Positions 28,010 to 36,664 are shown, counted from the first letter of the stretch. The stretch is 44,743 bases of DNA from a bacterium (GCA_021781955.1 JAJXVV010000007.1:1-44743), one strand, 5' to 3'. The notes: a model not told the origin generated them from the sequence alone. Program-made: numbers and translations.

Positions 28010-28585
28010 ATGACCATTTTCGAGAACAGGACGGTATTCTTTTCCGCGCTCGTCGCGGCGGTCTTGTGCGCGTCGCTCGTCGACCCGGGGGCGCTCGTCG
28101 CGCGGGCCGACGGCTACGTAGTGACCGATGAGTATGTAACGGTCGATGAATACGCGGTCGCTGGCGCCTATCCGCAAGCGGTCGTCTATCCGTACGCAGG
28201 TTCACAACCGTATTTTGGCTCGATGCCCTACGCAGGTTCGGTCCCTGCACAGGTCGGGATACCCGCGCAAACCGCTCTGCCAGAGAGCGTCGCTTATCCT
28301 GTCAGCGTCGCTCGTCCGGTCCCTGTTGCCGCGCCCGTCAGCGTTGCGCACGCCGTGAACGTTGGCGTACCGTCTGGCTCGGGCGGCGGCGTGACCATCA
28401 CGCCGGTCACGGTCGCGCATGCGGTCTCCGTGGCGCAGCCGGTCAATGTTGCCCATGCGGTATCGCTCGCGCATCCGGTCTCTGTCGGCTCAAGCGTATC
28501 GCTCGGCACGGCAGCAGCATCCGGCCGCGCGGTCGCCGTCGGCTATGCGGCCGACGCGGGCGAGCCCGTGATCTTTGCGAAATAA
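28010..28585 (+). CDS. Secreted Val/Ala/Pro periodic-repeat protein
   Basis: Signal peptide, then repeated [PA]V[SN]VAH/AV units: PVSVAHAVNV...VAHAVSVAQPVNVAHAVSLAHPVSV. Confidence 0.65.
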   Translation: MTIFENRTVFFSALVAAVLCASLVDPGALVARADGYVVTDEYVTVDEYAVAGAYPQAVVYPYAGSQPYFGSMPYAGSVPAQVGIPAQTALPESVAYPVSVARPVPVAAPVSVAHAVNVGVPSGSGGGVTITPVTVAHAVSVAQPVNVAHAVSLAHPVSVGSSVSLGTAAASGRAVAVGYAADAGEPVIFAK

Positions 28586-28695
28586 ATTCGTAAGCGTCCG
28601 ATAGTGTCCGCTCGCGGACATTGCCGGACTCTCACGAACCTGCCGTCGGCGGGATTCGAGATGAGAGTCAATCGATTTTCCCTGAGGAGGGGAAG

Positions 28696-29328
28696 ATGAA
28701 AAAGATCTTTGGCAACTTTATCGTCGCATTCGTGCTGGCGATCGCGGCGCTCGTCGTCGCGGGACAAGTCCCCGCCTCGGCGCAAGTCGGCTGCAGCCCC
28801 TACGTGGGCGGAGCGTGCGGGTGGCGGGATACGCACCCGCCGGTCCCGTTCTACGGTCAGCGTCCGTATTACAACGGATTCGGCAGTGGGGCGTACATGG
28901 GCGGTGGCTATGGCGGCGGCTATGCCCCGTACGGCGGCGGTTATGCGCCGTACGGGGGCGGATACGGCTATGGCGGGCTCGGTCTCGGCGGCGGAGGGTT
29001 CAACAGCGGATCCTTCTACCAGCAGAGCGGCTCGAGTTATGCCTGGCATAGGCATGTCGAGCAACGCTTCGTGATCCATCAGTCCCAACCGCGCGTTGTC
29101 TATGCCGCGCCGCGATATCGCCACTATCGGCACGTCGCGCATCATCGGCATTGCTGCTGCTGCAACGTGGCCGTGAGGCACGTCGCCCCGACCTGCGGTT
29201 CGCCGCAAGCGGTCGATCAGCCGATGCAATCGTCGTATCCCCCGACGGTTATCAGGTCCTCGCCCATCACGCAGGATGAGTGGCATGGTCCCATCGGCGA
29301 CATGGTCTTTGTGTCGGACAAGAATTAA
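28696..29328 (+). CDS. Secreted Gly/Tyr-rich protein with His/Cys cluster
   Basis: MKKIFGNFIVAFVLAIAALVVAGQVPASAQ signal peptide; GGGYAPYGGGYAPYGGGYGYGG; RHYRHVAHHRHCCCCNVAVRH. GAGGAGGGG SD. Confidence 0.7.
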   Translation: MKKIFGNFIVAFVLAIAALVVAGQVPASAQVGCSPYVGGACGWRDTHPPVPFYGQRPYYNGFGSGAYMGGGYGGGYAPYGGGYAPYGGGYGYGGLGLGGGGFNSGSFYQQSGSSYAWHRHVEQRFVIHQSQPRVVYAAPRYRHYRHVAHHRHCCCCNVAVRHVAPTCGSPQAVDQPMQSSYPPTVIRSSPITQDEWHGPIGDMVFVSDKN

Positions 29329-29348
29329 ATTGTTCGGCCGAGCAAAAC

Positions 29349-29390
29349 AGGCGCGCAGAGTCTTCGGACCCTGTGCGCCTCTCTTTTTTG
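29349..29390 (+). terminator. Intrinsic terminator
   Basis: AGGCGCGCAGAGTC-ttcg-GACCCTGTGCGCCT followed by CTCTTTTTT. Confidence 0.8.
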
Positions 29391-29451
29391 GCTTATCCAC
29401 AATCTTTCTTCATGTCCTTGCGCAATCCCTGCACTTTGCCACAATACCCCC

Positions 29452-30627
29452 ATGGGAATGGAGAACATGTATCGCATGCGCGCCGCGCACAAGGAGATGC
29501 AAGAAGAGGAGAAGACCGCGCACCCCGTTACGGAAGAAGCGATGGAGTTGGGGGAGTACGATCGTACGCTCGCAGAGATACTAGGCGACCGTGACGAGCA
29601 GGACAAGTTCCTCAATAAATTTTTGTGGGCGAAAGATCCGGATAAGGCGAAGGACATCGTTGACTCGCTCGCAGAGAATACTGTTTTGAGCCCTGAGCAG
29701 GACAAATTCCTCGAACAAGCGCGCGTCGAGTTCAATCTGCGCAGCGCGGAGATCGAACAAGTGCAAGAGATGCTCCCTGCCGAACTCGTCCATTTGAAGG
29801 ATATCGACCCGCGCATCGCGCAGGTCATCGGCAAGGTCGGCCCCGACGAAGCCGCCGAGGTGCTCGGCGCGGAGTTCGCTGATCTCGCACTTTCCGATCC
29901 GAAAGTGTTCAAGAAAATGGTGGGCCAGATGCGCCACCTGCGGGAGATACGCACGAGTAAGGAGGCCGCACAGCGAGAGGAGGACCTCACGCACATGCTT
30001 GCGGAGTTCGGCATAAAGGAGGAGGACTACTGGAACGCAACGCGCTCGAGCGCCGGTATGACGAGCGGCGTGACAGGCGAGACACGCGATCAATTGGGCA
30101 AGCTCGTATTCGACAACTACGGCTGGTTCAAGAAAACGCTCGATGTCATATCGAGCGGTCATTTTTCTGCGAACGCCACGCGAGACCTGGTCGCGAATTT
30201 CGAGGATCAGCAGCGTTTGCTCGCGGAATGCGACAAGCATATGAAGGTGGTCGGCAAAGTGCTGCAGGGTACGCTCACGCCGGAGGTGCGGCTCATGTTC
30301 CAAAAGGCGATGACCGAGGGCGGATTGGTCAAGGACAAGAAAGTCGAGAACAACGTGAAGACCATTCAAGACTATCGGCAGGTTAAGAACGCGTTCGAGC
30401 CAGCCGATATGCAGAAACGATGGGAGGAGTACAAGAGAGCGGAGTTAAAGCGGCGCAACATTACGGACATCACTAAACAACCTGTTGCTGCCGAGAACAT
30501 CAAGAACTCGTTCGCGCAGAAGGAGCTGGACCAGCAAAAGGGTTTTCGTGCGGGCGGAATATTGGCGGCGCTCATCGCGCTGCTTTTCGGCACGAAGGAT
30601 GACATTAAGAACACGTTGAAATTCTAA
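29452..30627 (+). CDS. Charged hypothetical protein with C-terminal TM
   Basis: 391-aa ORF, no recognised family; C-terminal AGGILAALIALLFGTK. Confidence 0.65.
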   Translation: MGMENMYRMRAAHKEMQEEEKTAHPVTEEAMELGEYDRTLAEILGDRDEQDKFLNKFLWAKDPDKAKDIVDSLAENTVLSPEQDKFLEQARVEFNLRSAEIEQVQEMLPAELVHLKDIDPRIAQVIGKVGPDEAAEVLGAEFADLALSDPKVFKKMVGQMRHLREIRTSKEAAQREEDLTHMLAEFGIKEEDYWNATRSSAGMTSGVTGETRDQLGKLVFDNYGWFKKTLDVISSGHFSANATRDLVANFEDQQRLLAECDKHMKVVGKVLQGTLTPEVRLMFQKAMTEGGLVKDKKVENNVKTIQDYRQVKNAFEPADMQKRWEEYKRAELKRRNITDITKQPVAAENIKNSFAQKELDQQKGFRAGGILAALIALLFGTKDDIKNTLKF

Positions 30628-30631
30628 GCGT

Positions 30632-30898
30632 ATGACCAACGAAGAACTGCTCAAAGAGATGGAGACGGCATTCGAGACACAAGGCGAGAAGGGGCTTGAG
30701 GCTTACGTGATCGAACATTTCGCCGAGCTGCCGAAAGCGGTGCAGGGCAAAGCGCTCATGAGTTTCGCGCAAGACGCGCTCGATACAGAAGCGGGGGAGG
30801 CGGCGATAGGTGAAATACAAGAGCAGGGGATGCAAGCGCTCGAAATACTCCAGCACTTCAAGAACGAAGTATCACAAGCCGGCGCTACGCAAGCTTGA
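30632..30898 (+). CDS. Small acidic hypothetical protein
   Basis: 88-aa ORF directly downstream, probably same operon. Confidence 0.55.
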   Translation: MTNEELLKEMETAFETQGEKGLEAYVIEHFAELPKAVQGKALMSFAQDALDTEAGEAAIGEIQEQGMQALEILQHFKNEVSQAGATQA

Positions 30899-30922
30899 CA
30901 TCCGTGTATATCGAGATATAAT
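30895..30922 (+). promoter_or_regulatory. Canonical sigma70 promoter
   Basis: TTGACA (30895-30900)-N16-TATAAT (30917-30922). Confidence 0.8.
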
Positions 30923-30983
30923 ATCGACAGTGCTCGTCCGGCAAGTCGGATGGGTTGGATTCACGCAACAAGAGGAGGCAGTC

Positions 30984-31517
30984 ATGCCGCTCGGCAACAT
31001 CAACTTGAATGAACCGAAAAGATCGGCTTGGCGACATGTGTGGGGCGAGAAGCCGGAGGACCACATGGTCCACATCGGCTATCTATCATCGATAGTGTTC
31101 GCGCTTCTCATGGTCGGCTCGCTCTGGGTTCGGCCGTTCCTGAACCTGCTGTTCTCGAGCGTGTCGCCCGACGAGGCGACGCGGCAGCTCGTCATTAGCT
31201 GCATGATCTTGGGCAGCGGGTGGGTCATCGCGTCTTTCTACAAGGACATACAGGCCGCCCAGGTGCTCGCGCGCCAGGTGACGAACGTCGCGCAGGACGA
31301 AGCCGATTTCTGGCTTTCGCTGCTGCCCGTCGTGGCGATGGTCGCTATTTTGGCGATGTGGGTCGTCGGACGCGTGCATGTCGGCGCGGCGGAATGGCTC
31401 GTGCTGTGGATGTTCACCAAGGAGGCGATAGCCGATCTGGTGTTCGAGTTCTGGACGTCGCGTCGGCTCACACTGCGTACGGTCGGCGTCGACCCGCTTG
31501 CCGGACGCACGGTATAA
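30984..31517 (+). CDS. Multi-TM hypothetical membrane protein
   Basis: AGAGGAGG SD then ATG at 30984; about 4 hydrophobic segments. Confidence 0.65.
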   Translation: MPLGNINLNEPKRSAWRHVWGEKPEDHMVHIGYLSSIVFALLMVGSLWVRPFLNLLFSSVSPDEATRQLVISCMILGSGWVIASFYKDIQAAQVLARQVTNVAQDEADFWLSLLPVVAMVAILAMWVVGRVHVGAAEWLVLWMFTKEAIADLVFEFWTSRRLTLRTVGVDPLAGRTV

Positions 31518-31577
31518 CGAGATCGTTCTCGCATAGTATGGGCGGATTTATCAAGTAAATCCGCCCTCTTTTAATGC

Positions 31578-31605
31578 TTGACATATCTTATCTATCTGCT
31601 ATAAT
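31578..31605 (+). promoter_or_regulatory. Canonical sigma70 promoter
   Basis: TTGACA (31578-31583)-N16-TATAAT (31600-31605). Confidence 0.8.
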
Positions 31606-31667
31606 ATCGGCAACACAAAGGGAAAGGTTTTCTTTGTGAGCACGTTGTAAATTCAGTGGAGGGTTCC

Positions 31668-32081
31668 ATGTCGAAGACCGTTTTGATCGTCGGCGGTATC
31701 GCCGCTCTCACTCTGGGCGCGTTCATCGTCTTCCAGCCGGGGTATGACGCCTCGACCGGCAAGGTGATGTACAATCCGCCGTCCGTGGCGTTCTCGGGCT
31801 TCGAAGCTCGTGCGCCACAACACGTGTATGTGCCGGTCCCGGCTGCGCAGCCTACTCCGGCACCAACCGCTGCCCTGGCACCGGCCGCGACTCCGCAGCC
31901 GCAGACCGGATCGTTGCTCGTCGTGACCGGAGGGCATCGCCCGGCCGACGAGTTCATTGCCGAGGCGAAGAAGCGCGGCATCGAATTCCAGCAAGGCCAG
32001 GCGACCGACAGCGACTGCTTCAAGGTGGTCGTGAACGGCCAGCCCAAGCTGCGCTGCCCGAACCGTTGGGTTCACCGCTGA
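31668..32081 (+). CDS. Hypothetical membrane-anchored protein
   Basis: GGAGGG SD, ATG 31668; MSKTVLIVGGIAALTLGAFIVFQPG. Confidence 0.6.
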   Translation: MSKTVLIVGGIAALTLGAFIVFQPGYDASTGKVMYNPPSVAFSGFEARAPQHVYVPVPAAQPTPAPTAALAPAATPQPQTGSLLVVTGGHRPADEFIAEAKKRGIEFQQGQATDSDCFKVVVNGQPKLRCPNRWVHR

Positions 32082-32089
32082 ACCTCCTG

Positions 32090-32136
32090 CGGGTCGGAGA
32101 GCATAGGATGATTCCTATGTCTCTCCGACCCGCAAA
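32090..32136 (+). terminator. Intrinsic terminator
   Basis: GCGGGTCGGAGAGcATAGGATGATTCCTATGtCTCTCCGACCCGC. Confidence 0.75.
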
Positions 32137-32239
32137 ATTTCTTTCGTTATTGCCTGAGTAGTCATCTGCGCGTAAGGTGACCAGCCAGGCTTTCACGAAC
32201 TCATCCGGTCGGATGGGGCCGAACAAAAAGGAGGAAGCC

Positions 32240-32689
32240 ATGTTGAAAAAGCTCTTTGGCAGCATCGGCTTTGCAATGCTCCTGCTCGCGTCGGTTCCGG
32301 CGTCCGCAGGGGAGCGTTGCGCGAACGCGCGTTGCGTTGCGGCGCATCGTCCACAGCAGGCGAGACCCGCCGTGCCGGACGAAGTGTGCATTCCGTTCAT
32401 CCAGCCCGAGCCAGGCGTGGTCGTGCTCACGATCAAGCTCGGCAACGGCGAGACCAGGCGGTACTCGCGTCCGAAGGGAAGGGGCGACTTTTACTGCATC
32501 GGGAGGCATTGGCTCACGCGTGAAGGCGCGACCAAGGTCGAGCTGTGCAATCAGTTCGTCGGGAATGCCGAATACTTCGGCGAAGACCTCGCGAAATTGG
32601 CGCGCAAGCCGAAGGATTCGCGCGTGCTGACCGCCTGCCTCTACGGCAAACAGAAATGCGGCCAGATGGGCTTCAAAATGATGCCCTGA
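32240..32689 (+). CDS. Secreted hypothetical protein, Cys-containing
   Basis: AAGGAGG SD; MLKKLFGSIGFAMLLLASVPASAGERCANARC. Confidence 0.65.
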   Translation: MLKKLFGSIGFAMLLLASVPASAGERCANARCVAAHRPQQARPAVPDEVCIPFIQPEPGVVVLTIKLGNGETRRYSRPKGRGDFYCIGRHWLTREGATKVELCNQFVGNAEYFGEDLAKLARKPKDSRVLTACLYGKQKCGQMGFKMMP

Positions 32690-32701
32690 TCGTCGCAGCA
32701 G

Positions 32702-32732
32702 GTGCCGCCGGACATGAAAACCGGCGGCACCA
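32702..32732 (+). terminator. Hairpin terminator
   Basis: GTGCCGCCGG-acatgaaaa-CCGGCGGCAC. Confidence 0.6.
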
Positions 32733-32739
32733 CAATCTC

Positions 32740-32767
32740 TTGACAATATAGAAATAGTAAGTATAAT
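32740..32767 (+). promoter_or_regulatory. Canonical sigma70 promoter
   Basis: TTGACA (32740-32745)-N16-TATAAT (32762-32767). Confidence 0.8.
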
Positions 32768-32820
32768 AGCTCTGTGAGAATGAGAATTACGAGAATTACT
32801 AACGGTAAGATAAAAATACT

Positions 32821-34242
32821 ATGAACCAGAAAATTGCTCAGGTTTTCAACGCCCAGACTCTCGGTGCTGGTGTTCTTGCCGTGCTTCTTGTGGGTTTCTC
32901 GCTCCCTGCGACCGCGTTCGCGCAATACAGCGGTGACGGAAGTTGTTGCGGTGATGCCGGCTACACCGACTATTCCTCTATCGATCCTAGTTATACGGAC
33001 TACTCTTACTCCAACCCCGGCTACACCGACTACTCATATTCCAACCCCGGCTACACTGACTACTCCTATTCGAGTCCCGGCTACACCGATTATTCTTACT
33101 CCAACCCCGGCTATACCGACTATTCGTCCTACAGCCCGAGTTACACCGACTACTCGACCCCGAGCACCGACATCTACGGCAATTCGACCTATGATTCGGG
33201 CGGCGTCGGATACTCGTACAACAACTACGGCGGCAACTACGGCGGTTCGTATTACATGCCCTCGTACTATGGTAGCGGGTATGGTTACATGCCTTCGTAC
33301 TACGGCGGTTACGGCTATTCGAACCCGGGCTACAGCTTCTCGGCGCCGTCGAGCTACTACACGCAGCCGGTCGCGTACTCGGCTCCGCAGCAGCAACAGC
33401 AACAGCAGCAGCAACAGCAGGCCTCGGCGCAGCCGATCAACATCGTCAACAATAACGTCAACACGAACACCAACACCAACACGAATACGCCGGCCACGAC
33501 GGTGACCCCGGTCATCTCGGGCTCGGTGCAGTACCCGGCCGTCTATACGCAGCCGACGTACTACCAGCCGACGTACTACCAGCAGCCGACCTACGTGAGC
33601 CCCGCGCCCACCTGCACCATCAATCTGAGCGGTTACAACGGCTACGGCTACGGCGCGTACGGCAACCAGCTCGCGACCCTGACCTGGAGCTCGAGCTACG
33701 GGACATCGGCGACCATTTACCCCAACATCGGCTCGGTAGCGGTCTCCGGTTCGCAGACGGTCTATCCCGTCAACGGCCAGTCCTACACAATGACGGTCTA
33801 TGGCCCCGGCGGCTCCAGCACCTGCGTCTCCGCGCCGTACTACGTTCAGCCGATCGTTTACAACAACCCGGCTCCGTCGGTCACGCTCAACCAGATCCCG
33901 TACACCGGCTTCGACTTCGGCTTCCTCGGCGACTCGCTCTACTGGCTCGCGCTCTTCGCCTTCGCGGCGGCCGGCGCCTACCTCATGGTCTACTACCGCG
34001 GCGGCGCGATGACGCTCGCGACCGCGATGGTGGCCCGTCGCACGGCGATGAAACCGGTCGCGGCACTCGAAAAGGCGGTCGCTGCGACGGCTCAGACCAT
34101 CGAAGAAAAAGTCGTCGAACCGGTCCGCACAACCCTCGAGCACCTACCGGTCCTTGAGCGCTACGCGACCCGTGACTCGATGACGGTCGTGCAGGCGAAG
34201 AAGGAGCACGAGATGCCGCGCATCGTCATCAACCGCTCCTGA
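32821..34242 (+). CDS. Secreted Tyr-rich repeat protein with sortase-like IPYTG motif and C-terminal TM
   Basis: Signal peptide; seven YTDYS repeats; 11 Gln; NQIPYTGFDFGFLGDSLYWLALFAFAAAGAYLMVYYRGG. Confidence 0.8.
   Translation: MNQKIAQVFNAQTLGAGVLAVLLVGFSLPATAFAQYSGDGSCCGDAGYTDYSSIDPSYTDYSYSNPGYTDYSYSNPGYTDYSYSSPGYTDYSYSNPGYTDYSSYSPSYTDYSTPSTDIYGNSTYDSGGVGYSYNNYGGNYGGSYYMPSYYGSGYGYMPSYYGGYGYSNPGYSFSAPSSYYTQPVAYSAPQQQQQQQQQQQASAQPINIVNNNVNTNTNTNTNTPATTVTPVISGSVQYPAVYTQPTYYQPTYYQQPTYVSPAPTCTINLSGYNGYGYGAYGNQLATLTWSSSYGTSATIYPNIGSVAVSGSQTVYPVNGQSYTMTVYGPGGSSTCVSAPYYVQPIVYNNPAPSVTLNQIPYTGFDFGFLGDSLYWLALFAFAAAGAYLMVYYRGGAMTLATAMVARRTAMKPVAALEKAVAATAQTIEEKVVEPVRTTLEHLPVLERYATRDSMTVVQAKKEHEMPRIVINRS
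32962..33165 (+). repeat. Tandem 30-bp coding repeats (YTDYSYSNPG)
   Basis: Seven YTDYS units at 10-codon spacing. Confidence 0.9.
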
Positions 34243-34269
34243 AGCCCGCCGCCCAAGGGCTCCAAGGTG

Positions 34270-34311
34270 AAAACAAAAGCTCTCCCTTCGGGGAGAGCTT
34301 TTGTTTTTGGT
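34270..34311. terminator. Bidirectional intrinsic terminator
   Basis: AAAACAAAAGCTCTCCcttcGGGGAGAGCTTTTGTTTT between convergent genes. Confidence 0.85.
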
Positions 34312-34314
34312 GCG

Positions 34315-34341
34315 GTGCGGCCCGCCGGAGGCGGGCCGCAC
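34315..34341. terminator. Second hairpin next to thrS 3' end
   Basis: GTGCGGCCCGCCggaGGCGGGCCGCAC. Confidence 0.6.
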
Positions 34342-34348
34342 CCGATGC

Positions 34349-36091
34349 TTACATCGCGCGCGTTCGTATCTCCTCCTGCAGCTTCGCGGTGAGCTCCGTA
34401 AGCGGCAGCGTGCCTACTTTGCCGGCGCGCCCTTCGAGGGTCGCGGTCTTGCCTGCGACCTCATCGTCGCCGAGGACGAGGAAGTAGGGGACTTTCATCG
34501 TTTTCACGCCGCGGATGCGCTTGCCGAGCGATTCGTCGGCTGAGAGTTCCGCTCGGATTCCTGAGCCAATGAGTTGCGCCAAGGTCTCCTGCGCGTACAC
34601 GGCGTGTTTTTCCGAGACGGGAAGCACGGCCACCTGTACCGGCGAGAGCCACAGCGGGAACGCTCCGCCCAGGTGCTCGATGAGAACGGCGCTGAAGCGC
34701 TCGATGGATCCCATGATGGCGCAGTGGATCATGACGACGCGCTCGCGCTCGCCTTTTTCGTTGATGCAGGAGAGGTCGAAGCGCTCCGGCTGGTTCATGT
34801 CGAGCTGGATGGTCGCCACCTGGTGCTCGCGGCCCATCGAGTCGGTCGCCATGAAGTCGAGCTTCGGGCCGTACATCGCCGCCTCGCCGGGTGCCTCGAA
34901 GAAATCGGCTTCGCGCTCTTCGGCGATGGAGCGCAGTGCGCTTTCAGCTGCTTGCCATATCTCGGGCGTGCCGAGGTACTTCTCGGGGGTCTTGGGATCG
35001 TGGAACGAGAGGCGGACGCGCAACGTGAAGCCGAAGGCGGCGTAGAACGTGTCGACGATATCCCAGATCTTGAAATACTCGTCCCGCACTTGGCTGTGCC
35101 GGCAGAAGACGTGCGAATCGTCCTGCGTGATGGAAAGCACGCGCGTGAGGCCGCCGAGCTCGCCGCTCTGTTCGTCGCGGTAGACCATGGTCGTCTCCGC
35201 GTAGCGCTGCGGCATTTCGCGGTATGAGTGCGGTTTGCGTGCGAATATCTGCGCGTGGTGCGGACAGTTCATCGGCTTCAGCGCGTATTCCTTGCCCTCG
35301 CGCGTGGAGATGCGAAACAGCTCGTCCGAGAACTTCGCCCAATGTCCCGAGGTCTCGTACAGATCTTTCTTGGTGATGTGCGGAATGGTGACGCGCTGGT
35401 AGCCGTGCTTCTCGCGCAGCTCCCACACGTAGCGGTCGAGCTCGGTGCGTACGATGGTGCCGCGCGGCGTCCAGAGCGGCAGGCCCGAGCCGACGAGTTC
35501 CGAGGTGAGGAAGAGGTCGAGCTCTTTGCCGAGCTTGCGGTGGTCGCGTTTCGCCGCCTCTTCGCGCTGGGCGAGGTAGGCGTCGAGCTCATCTTTGCGC
35601 TCGAACGCGAGGCCGTAGATGCGGGTGAGCATCTCATTTTTCTCATCGCCGCGCCAATAGGCGCCGGCGATGCGGTCGAGCTTGAAGGAATCCGGCGAGA
35701 TTTCTTTCGCCGGATGCTCCGCGTGGCCGCCGCGGCAGAGATCGGTGAAGCCGCCGCAGGCGTAGAGCGTGATGGCCGCACCCTCGCGCTCGAGCTCGTC
35801 GATGATCTCGATCTTATACGGGTTGTCCTTGAATACCGCGCGAGCCTTGTCGGCGGTCACCGTTTCGTGCGTGAACTCTTTCCACGCGGGCAGGAGCTGG
35901 CGCATTTTCTTCTCGATCTTGGCGAGATCGGCCTCTTTCACGTCGCTCGTATCGAAATCATAGTAGAAGCCGTTGTCGACGGCGGGGCCGATGGTCGGCT
36001 TGGCGGCGGGGTAGAGCTCCTTCATCGCGGCGGCCAAGAGGTGGGCAAGGGTGTGGCGGCGGTGTTCGAGCGCTGGAGCATCAGAAACCAT
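34349..36091 (-). CDS. thrS: Threonyl-tRNA synthetase
   Basis: RRHTLAHLLAAAMKELYP, MNCPHHAQIFARKPHSYREMPQRYAE, TRVLSITQDDSHVFCR. Confidence 0.97.
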   Translation of the reverse strand: MVSDAPALEHRRHTLAHLLAAAMKELYPAAKPTIGPAVDNGFYYDFDTSDVKEADLAKIEKKMRQLLPAWKEFTHETVTADKARAVFKDNPYKIEIIDELEREGAAITLYACGGFTDLCRGGHAEHPAKEISPDSFKLDRIAGAYWRGDEKNEMLTRIYGLAFERKDELDAYLAQREEAAKRDHRKLGKELDLFLTSELVGSGLPLWTPRGTIVRTELDRYVWELREKHGYQRVTIPHITKKDLYETSGHWAKFSDELFRISTREGKEYALKPMNCPHHAQIFARKPHSYREMPQRYAETTMVYRDEQSGELGGLTRVLSITQDDSHVFCRHSQVRDEYFKIWDIVDTFYAAFGFTLRVRLSFHDPKTPEKYLGTPEIWQAAESALRSIAEEREADFFEAPGEAAMYGPKLDFMATDSMGREHQVATIQLDMNQPERFDLSCINEKGERERVVMIHCAIMGSIERFSAVLIEHLGGAFPLWLSPVQVAVLPVSEKHAVYAQETLAQLIGSGIRAELSADESLGKRIRGVKTMKVPYFLVLGDDEVAGKTATLEGRAGKVGTLPLTELTAKLQEEIRTRAM

Positions 36092-36134
36092 ATCGGGCCA
36101 TCATAGCAGCTTGCGCGCGTGAGGCAAAAAGAAA

Positions 36135-36160
36135 ACGGCGGGCTGTGTGCCCGCCGTCGA
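36135..36160 (-). terminator. Terminator for the 36180..36590 minus-strand gene
   Basis: ACGGCGGGC-tgtgt-GCCCGCCGT, followed on the minus strand by TTTCTTTTT. Confidence 0.7.
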
Positions 36161-36179
36161 AAGAACGTGAACTGCCCGG

Positions 36180-36590
36180 TCAGCGATGCGCATGGTGCTC
36201 TTGTGCGTGTACCCGACGGCTGTTGACATGGTCGAGGATCCGCCGAAATGCCTTGGAAAGTTCCTGGAGGAAATCTCGGAGGTCGATCAGTGTTTGACGG
36301 TCGATGGGCTCGTCGTCTTTGACATGGTCGAGACAGTCCGCGAGGTCTACGAGAAGTGGGACTACAACACCCGCAGACCACCGCTCATGGTGAGGGTATG
36401 GTTTCCGAAGTGCTGCGTTGAACGCATTTGTCCATGCAGGGTCCCAGTTGTCGGCTTTGAGCGCGATCGTACGGAGTTTCCCCACCGCCGGGGTGATTTT
36501 TCTGGCATCCACAACGCGTGAATGCAATTTGTTTTCGACCTCATCAGCAGCGTTGCTGAAGACCTGGTCGTCAGAGAGGCGAGTCGCCAT
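36180..36590 (-). CDS. Hypothetical protein (136 aa)
   Basis: Own downstream terminator; no family recognised. Confidence 0.6.
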   Translation of the reverse strand: MATRLSDDQVFSNAADEVENKLHSRVVDARKITPAVGKLRTIALKADNWDPAWTNAFNAALRKPYPHHERWSAGVVVPLLVDLADCLDHVKDDEPIDRQTLIDLRDFLQELSKAFRRILDHVNSRRVHAQEHHAHR

Positions 36591-36664
36591 TCCCGGTAGC
36601 CTTTTTGTTAGGAGAACGATGCCGATTCCGGCGAAAGCATCCTAACACACCTGGGCTAGCTTGT

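Noticed and set aside
32962-33165. Possible CRISPR-like direct repeats
   Set aside because: In-frame 30-bp coding repeats with no spacers; they encode YTDYS units.
33034-34143. 369-aa minus-strand ORF, Arg/Val-rich
   Set aside because: Mirror of the Tyr/Ser repeat gene on the plus strand; composition artefact.
34270-34341. Paired hairpins as a novel RNA or mobile element
   Set aside because: Position between convergent genes, TTCG loop and A/T flanks fit an ordinary bidirectional terminator.
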